8,677 nt of DNA from Dehalococcoidia bacterium (GTDB lineage: Bacteria > Chloroflexota > Dehalococcoidia > GIF9 > AB-539-J10). The notes under the pieces are model-generated. The model did not search any database and was not told where the DNA came from. It saw nothing but the letters and a program-made list of their open reading frames with translations. The position numbers and the translations under genes were made by a program. This document shows positions 5,036 through 8,677 of the stretch, one piece after another (positions within the stretch are counted from its first letter, which is position 1; every line of letters begins with the position of its first letter). Where the stretch lies: NCBI GenBank assembly GCA_023229725.1, contig JALNYR010000081.1, positions 1 through 8,677 of the forward strand, in the 5' to 3' direction.

Positions 5036-5095
5036 TGCGGCAAGGAACGGCGATGCCGGGCATGGTAAGGCGGGATCAGGCGAGGCAAGCCAGGG
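5036..5095. repeat. Degenerate pentanucleotide repeat (NNNGG, roughly CRAGG)
   Basis: Read in steps of five from 5036, the plus strand gives twelve units, nine of which end in GG (tgcgg, caagg, aacgg, ccggg, catgg, taagg, tcagg, cgagg, caggg); the three exceptions are cgatg, cggga and caagc. On the minus strand it reads as a run of CNNGC-like units. It lies in the non-coding gap between the adaptor and head-closure-like genes, just downstream of the plus-strand promoter. It may be a slippage-derived intergenic array or a protein or RNA interaction site. Confidence 0.55.
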
Positions 5096-5109
5096 GTTTT
5101 ATGATCTAA
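5053..5109 (+). CDS. Possible 18-residue leader-type peptide
   Basis: ATG at 5053 follows AAGGA (5042-5046) at a six-base distance, about 34 bases after the expected start of the promoter at 4984-5012, and ends TAA at 5107-5109. The peptide MPGMVRRDQARQARGFMI is basic and is mostly encoded by the pentamer repeat. Promoter, ribosome binding site and short frame line up as in a leader peptide, but frames this short arise easily by chance and the repeat itself supplies GG-rich Shine-Dalgarno-like bases. The last 11 bases overlap the 3' end of the adaptor gene on the other strand. Confidence 0.25.
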   Translation: MPGMVRRDQARQARGFMI

Positions 5110-5521
5110 AGTCGTCCTCGCTATAGTCTTCAAAATTAGCGCTGGATGTTTCATTGCCATCGTCGTAATCTGTATGATCCCGACCATAACGATCAATCTT
5201 TATGGCAAGTTGAGACATCTGCATTTGCGCATCGCATCTCGCGATCTCGCGATAGTGGTTCGCCAAATCCTGTAGAGCGTTAGACTGCTCCGTCGCGCTC
5301 ACGGACACCTCGCCAAACAAGCGCACAGAGATCATCTTCTTGAAACTCGCCCGCGCAGTGTCGAGCAGAACAGCCGCTGCATCGAACACGTTGCTACTCG
5401 TCAATGACAACGCGGCGCTGACCTCCGAATCTTCCCAGGTGTGGCCTGAATCGACCGTATCTGAGACGAGGAGGCGCACCTGGCCCACTGCGGTTGTCGG
5501 ATCGTAAGTGGCGAACGCCAT
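5099..5521 (-). CDS. Head-tail adaptor (gp6/gp15-like connector) protein
   Basis: 140 residues, ATG at 5521. The start is two bases after the TAA of the upstream gene (TAATCATG), with only a weak GAG upstream, so initiation probably depends on coupling. Residues 11-46 (AVGQVRLLVSDT...WEDSEVSAALSLTSSNVF) match the start of phage head-tail adaptors, 'D-x-x-x-V-R-x-L-I-x-D-t......f-x-D-x-E-I-x-x-x-L'. AAAVLLDTARASFKK (48-62) is the expected helix, followed by a second long helix around SNALQDLANHYREIARC. The C-terminal tail is acidic and polar (DDGNETSSANFEDYSEDDF). Such proteins form a ring under the portal. The context (large virion protein before, head closure after) fits. Confidence 0.7.
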   Translation of the reverse strand: MAFATYDPTTAVGQVRLLVSDTVDSGHTWEDSEVSAALSLTSSNVFDAAAVLLDTARASFKKMISVRLFGEVSVSATEQSNALQDLANHYREIARCDAQMQMSQLAIKIDRYGRDHTDYDDGNETSSANFEDYSEDDFRS

Positions 5522-5523
5522 GA

Positions 5524-5808
5524 TTACTCGATCAGGACTGCGACATTAGAAACATGACTCAAAGTAACATACAAATTCGTATCGTATGAAAGGCCCTGCG
5601 GGAAAGAGAAATGCGTCGCCAAGCCGACAGTCGCCGGGATGGAGTCCTTCCAGATTGTCGTTCCGCTCGATCCTCCGTCTAGGAATGTAACGGTAGCTGC
5701 CGTTCCATCGCCATACGCCACGTATCCCCATAGCCTTCCTGCTCCGCCAGAGGCCGTGCTGCTACTCGTCGCGACGTAACTCCTCATCTTGCCAGCAAAG
5801 TCGGCCAT
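5524..5808 (-). CDS. Small beta-rich phage structural-type protein
   Basis: 94 residues; AAAGGAG lies six bases before the ATG at 5808. After a short polar N-terminus, the chain is regular beta strands and turns: GRLWGYVAYGDGTAATVTFLDG (24-45), GTTIWKDSIPAT (49-60), GLATHFSFPQGLSYDTNLYVTL (62-83) and VSNVAVLIE at the end. The pattern 'ATVTF-x-D-G-x-x-x-G-T..W......G-x-x-x-x-x-F-x-x-G-L-x-x...L-x-V-x-x-x...V-x-V' is seen in small uncharacterised phage proteins next to head or tail genes, probably virion components such as head fibres or decoration. The role is unproven. It follows a terminator-like hairpin and precedes the adaptor by two bases, so it is the first gene of the connector operon segment. 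Confidence 0.6.
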   Translation of the reverse strand: MADFAGKMRSYVATSSSTASGGAGRLWGYVAYGDGTAATVTFLDGGSSGTTIWKDSIPATVGLATHFSFPQGLSYDTNLYVTLSHVSNVAVLIE

Positions 5809-5832
5809 AGAGGCTCCTTTGAAAAGATGGAG

Positions 5833-5858
5833 CGGCCCCGCCCCGAACAGCGGGGCCG
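5833..5858 (-). terminator. Rho-independent terminator candidate after the large gene
   Basis: CGGCCCCGC (5833-5841) pairs perfectly with GCGGGGCCG (5850-5858) around an 8-base loop, a 9-bp all-GC stem. Read on the minus strand it begins 12 bases after the TAG of the large gene and is followed by CTCCATCTTTTC, a short T-rich stretch a few bases late. It may act as a partial terminator, lowering expression of the connector genes relative to upstream virion genes. No new minus-strand promoter is evident between it and the ATG at 5808, which argues for read-through. Confidence 0.6.
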
Positions 5859-5870
5859 TCCAGTTAGGTG

Positions 5871-8677
5871 CTAGTCCTCGTAAGTGACCTCGAATTCGGT
5901 CATCCAGATCGGGTTCACCGTTGAACCTGTATCGTTCGTAATGCAGATTCCGATGAGGTCGCCCGGATCGGCGGCGATGGCCGAGGCCAGCGTGAACTTG
6001 TCATTCAGTTGAGACGCTGTCCAGGTCTGAGCCGCAGAGAATACGCCGTCCGTAAAGTTGCCGACGATGAAGACGATATTCTGGTCATGCACCGTCAGCC
6101 CCATGTTCGTCACGCGCACCTTCGCGATCTCCAGCTTGAACGGAGCAGAGAAGGTGTCGGCGTTCGGGACTGCCACAAACGGCTCGTCGTAGTTTGTTCC
6201 GTCAATGAGCGGGGTCTGAGTGAGTTGAGCGGCGGTGATGACGTACTGAATCCAATACTTCGTTACGCCGTCATAGGCAGCCGTGACCCAGTCAGCCGGT
6301 GGCACGAAAGTAATCGCGCCAGATCGCTGTAGGCTACGCAGGCCATCGAAGGCCGTCGAGTCCGTGTTGTCGAACACGGTCAAGTCAGACCACGTTCCAG
6401 CGCCCGTCGAATACTGCCACTTGCCGCCATCTCCACCCCAGGTCGCCACAGCGCCCGCAGCCGTTGCCAGATCATCAAACACGACCTCGCAGAATGGCGT
6501 AGCGAATCCGATAGCAAAGGCGTCTCCCGCCCCTTCGGCGTCCGCATCCGGCAGCAACTGGTAGTTGGCCGCCCAATCAGCGCCAGCCGTCAGCAACGCC
6601 GACGTAGCCAGCGCATCCCAGGTAGTCGTTCCGGAGTCATAAACGAGCACGAATACATCATCCGTGGCATTCGTATAGGTATGCGTCGTGATATCGGGCA
6701 CTCCGCCGACTAGTCCGCCGCCGTTCGTCCCCGCTCCGTCCGTATCCTCACCGCGCAGCCCGCCCGCGAACGGGAGGGCCGTGGTAAAGGTGTTCGTCAC
6801 GAGGAAGTCCGCCGTTGCATCACCAAAGTCCGGGATGTTGATGGCCGCCGCAGCATTCGTCTGGTTATCAGAATCGACTGTTACGTCAGCATCCCCATCG
6901 TCAACAACAAAACTAGTTCCCTGAATCGGACTCGCCGAGTCGATGCCGTGGTCCCAGCCAGCGCCGATGGAGATAAAGTCCTCCACGCCAGCCCCGCCGG
7001 TCATTGCGCCAGCGCGGATTCCGTAGATGTTGACCGAGTCGTCGCCCGTGATGGCGGCTACGTCAATCAGTGCTACGGAGTTCGTTCCAGCAGATGCGTT
7101 CCCAATCGTCGGCGCGAGGTACATACCGCGCAGGACGCTCGTCGCCCCACCCGTCGCCCAAGCGGGCGAGGAGAACGTGAGATCGATCAGGTTCGTCGTG
7201 CTCGTGACCGTGCCAATGCCCAACGTCGGCGTGATGTCAAGGAAGATGTTCGTCGGCGTGCCGGATGCGTGAACCGGAACGCTGCCCGTGATCGAGGCGT
7301 AGGTCATGTTCGACCCAGCCGCCGCGTCAAGGGAATCAATGACAAGTCCGACGCCAGCCGTTGCCGTAGAAATCGTTGCCGAAGTCGCAGCAGTAAAGGC
7401 CAGCGTACCAACTGCCTCGTCAATCACGAGGTCGCCAACCGTCAGCGTGTCGTTGATATCTCCATCATCCGTTGAGGCAACGTCCTCGGCGCTCAACGTG
7501 CTCGTCGAAGAGTACGGAGAAGCATTCGAGATACCGGCATCCCATCCAGCGCCAATCACAACCGCATTCTCAGTTGCGCCCGTACCTGTCAAAGCCCCGA
7601 TTGTGACTGCGGACAGTCCAACCGACGCATCGCCAGTAATCGCAGCAACCTCAATCAGGTTGACAGAGTTGGTTCCAGCCGAGGCGTTACCAATCGTCGG
7701 GGCGAGATAGATCCCGCGCCACGCACTCGTCGCGCCACCAGTAGCCCAATTCGGCGTCGTAAACGTCATGTCAATCAGGTTGGCTGTTGCTGACACCGTA
7801 TTGACACCAAACGTCGGATTGAAGTCCAACCAGATATCGGTCGGGGTTCCAGAGGTATGGGTAGGCTGAGTCGTAGTAATCTGGACAACATTCGTCCCTG
7901 TTCCTGCGGTCGCCATCGTCGGGTTGAAGTCGATACCCCCGCCCGCCGTGGTGTTCTTGATGTCTCCGCCCTTGATACCTACGTCAAGGCTAACCGTCGC
8001 CTCGCCAACGATTGCTACCGTGCCCTCCGTTAGCGTCAGGGTGGTAGCGTCCGTGTTGTCGATGGTTCCGGAGTCAGAGAACGTGAGAACGTCCGATACC
8101 GTCACCGCGTCAGCCGCCATAGCCCCAACGAAGTCGAAGCCGCCCGTCGTAGTCCAGGTGACAGCCTTGCCGCTTCCCGTGTGCGTGATGGCAACCGCGC
8201 CCGTTGTATCGGTGACAGCAATCGTCATCGAGGCCCCGGCATCGTACCCAATCACCCGGCTCGGCGTGTAATCCGTGATGGACGATGAGCCCGTATTGAT
8301 GAGGATTGGCGATGTAATCGAAAGCTGCGTGGCAGATCCGCCAGTCTTCAATTCAGCCAGCGTCGTCGCAGAGAAGTCCAGCGCCACGTAACTTGAGGCC
8401 GCCAGGTTCTCAACGAAGAACGTCGGCTCAACAACCCCGTTGAAGTACCCGAAGTCAGAGTCCGCCGACGCAATTCCGAACACCGGGACATCAACTAATC
8501 CGCCAGCCGGCAGATCGACAATCAGACAGTTCGCGTTGGCGTCTGCCGTCGTCCATTCCATAGAGACTGGCTTTCCCGTTCCGCCAAACGACAAGTCAAC
8601 GTCGTCCGGAATCGTGAAAGCACCAGTCGAATCAAAAATCACTACTTCGTTCCCAATTGAACCAACCGCGAAATAGC
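5871..8677 (-). CDS. Very large repetitive virion surface-type protein (5' end outside window)
   Basis: The frame is open to the right edge; a GTG at 8642 would give 923 residues but has no Shine-Dalgarno, so the gene almost certainly starts beyond 8677. Numbering here is from 8642. The chain is dominated by Ala, Gly, Thr, Asp, Ser and Val with very few Lys, Arg or Cys, and has short strand-turn patterns throughout, as in extended beta fibres. Residues 262-376 and 458-572 are a duplicated block (about 75 of 115 identical by hand count), most conserved around YLAPTIGNASAGTNSV. Residues ~735-815 (KWQYSTGAGTWSDLTVFDNT, SGAITFVPPADW, TKYWIQYVI) resemble a carbohydrate- or surface-binding-type domain of tail fibre proteins. 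The last ~100 residues form another beta domain ending EFEVTYED. I infer a virion surface fibre, decoration or receptor-binding protein. No signal peptide or enzymatic motif is visible. Confidence 0.7.
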   Translation of the reverse strand, partial: YFAVGSIGNEVVIFDSTGAFTIPDDVDLSFGGTGKPVSMEWTTADANANCLIVDLPAGGLVDVPVFGIASADSDFGYFNGVVEPTFFVENLAASSYVALDFSATTLAELKTGGSATQLSITSPILINTGSSSITDYTPSRVIGYDAGASMTIAVTDTTGAVAITHTGSGKAVTWTTTGGFDFVGAMAADAVTVSDVLTFSDSGTIDNTDATTLTLTEGTVAIVGEATVSLDVGIKGGDIKNTTAGGGIDFNPTMATAGTGTNVVQITTTQPTHTSGTPTDIWLDFNPTFGVNTVSATANLIDMTFTTPNWATGGATSAWRGIYLAPTIGNASAGTNSVNLIEVAAITGDASVGLSAVTIGALTGTGATENAVVIGAGWDAGISNASPYSSTSTLSAEDVASTDDGDINDTLTVGDLVIDEAVGTLAFTAATSATISTATAGVGLVIDSLDAAAGSNMTYASITGSVPVHASGTPTNIFLDITPTLGIGTVTSTTNLIDLTFSSPAWATGGATSVLRGMYLAPTIGNASAGTNSVALIDVAAITGDDSVNIYGIRAGAMTGGAGVEDFISIGAGWDHGIDSASPIQGTSFVVDDGDADVTVDSDNQTNAAAAINIPDFGDATADFLVTNTFTTALPFAGGLRGEDTDGAGTNGGGLVGGVPDITTHTYTNATDDVFVLVYDSGTTTWDALATSALLTAGADWAANYQLLPDADAEGAGDAFAIGFATPFCEVVFDDLATAAGAVATWGGDGGKWQYSTGAGTWSDLTVFDNTDSTAFDGLRSLQRSGAITFVPPADWVTAAYDGVTKYWIQYVITAAQLTQTPLIDGTNYDEPFVAVPNADTFSAPFKLEIAKVRVTNMGLTVHDQNIVFIVGNFTDGVFSAAQTWTASQLNDKFTLASAIAADPGDLIGICITNDTGSTVNPIWMTEFEVTYED
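6927..7271 (-). repeat. Internal coding repeat, copy B
   Basis: Encodes residues 458-572 of the large protein (numbered from GTG 8642), opening HASGTPTNIFLDITPTLG and closing IGAGWDHGIDSASP. It aligns without gaps to copy A, 588 bases away. Third codon positions have diverged more than the protein, so the duplication is not recent. Confidence 0.75.
7515..7859 (-). repeat. Internal coding repeat, copy A
   Basis: Encodes residues 262-376 (numbered from GTG 8642), opening HTSGTPTDIWLDFNPTFG and closing IGAGWDAGISNASP. The strongest shared stretches are YLAPTIGNASAGTNSV, VAAITGD and IGAGWD. The ~80-residue linkers before the two copies are less similar but share a Ser/Thr/Ala-rich beta character, so the full module may be about 196 residues long. 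Confidence 0.75.

Noticed and set aside
5014..5196. Minus-strand 60-codon frame overlapping the adaptor gene's end and the gap
   Set aside because: Out of frame with the adaptor and head-closure-like genes, poorly balanced composition, no Shine-Dalgarno, and it crosses the promoter-repeat gap.
6009..8676. Several plus-strand open frames of 78-175 codons opposite the large gene
   Set aside because: They come from the GC-rich third positions of the minus-strand frame, which leave few stops on the other strand. Their Pro/Ser/Ala- or Arg-rich composition and lack of ribosome binding sites mark them as shadows.
1..8677. Search for CRISPR arrays, tRNA genes, integrase, attachment sites, toxin-antitoxin or defence systems
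   Set aside because: No spaced identical repeats, no cloverleaf-like sequence, and no recognisable recombinase, nuclease or toxin motif was seen on either strand.

Overview
This window looks like part of a tailed bacteriophage (Caudoviricetes) genome, or a prophage or metagenomic phage contig. The evidence is a tightly packed minus-strand block in the classic head-to-tail joining order: a large surface-type protein, a small beta-rich protein, a head-tail adaptor, a head-closure-like protein, an HK97 gp10-like protein, a tail-terminator-like protein and two tail-tube-like proteins. A tail tube implies a long tail (siphovirus or myovirus type). Gene packing, strong AGGAGG ribosome binding sites and sigma70-type promoters indicate a bacterial host, but nothing in the sequence identifies it. 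There are no rRNAs, tRNAs, integrase, transposase, CRISPR array or recognisable defence system.

Layout. 1-729 (+): the end of an unidentified gene, then a protein with a membrane segment at each end. 726-2161 (-): two overlapping GT-A-like glycosyltransferase genes, convergent with the membrane gene. 2182-2574 (+): a small gene resembling DUF4241-type phage proteins with its own near-consensus promoter and a palindrome over the start point. 2617-5808 (-): the connector and tail-tube module, transcribed right to left. 5809-5870: a GC-rich terminator-like hairpin. 5871-8677 (-): a very large, acidic, Ala/Gly/Thr-rich protein with a duplicated ~115-residue block; its 5' end lies outside the window.

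How it works together: the minus-strand genes should be late genes that assemble the head-tail interface and tail tube, while the large protein is probably exposed on the virion surface. The tail chaperones and tape-measure gene that normally follow the tail tube are absent here; the next minus-strand genes are the glycosyltransferases.

The most unusual feature is three plus-strand promoter-like sites, each TTGACN-N17-TA(T/G)A(G/C)T, in the only sizeable gaps of the minus-strand block (near 2182, 4363 and 4984). They point against late transcription and precede short plus-strand reading frames. Two carry perfect 5-2-5 palindromes that could be operators, and one leads into a degenerate pentanucleotide repeat. 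This suggests small independently transcribed 'moron'-like or antisense regulatory units set into the structural module. All functional calls come from reading the sequence, without database searches.
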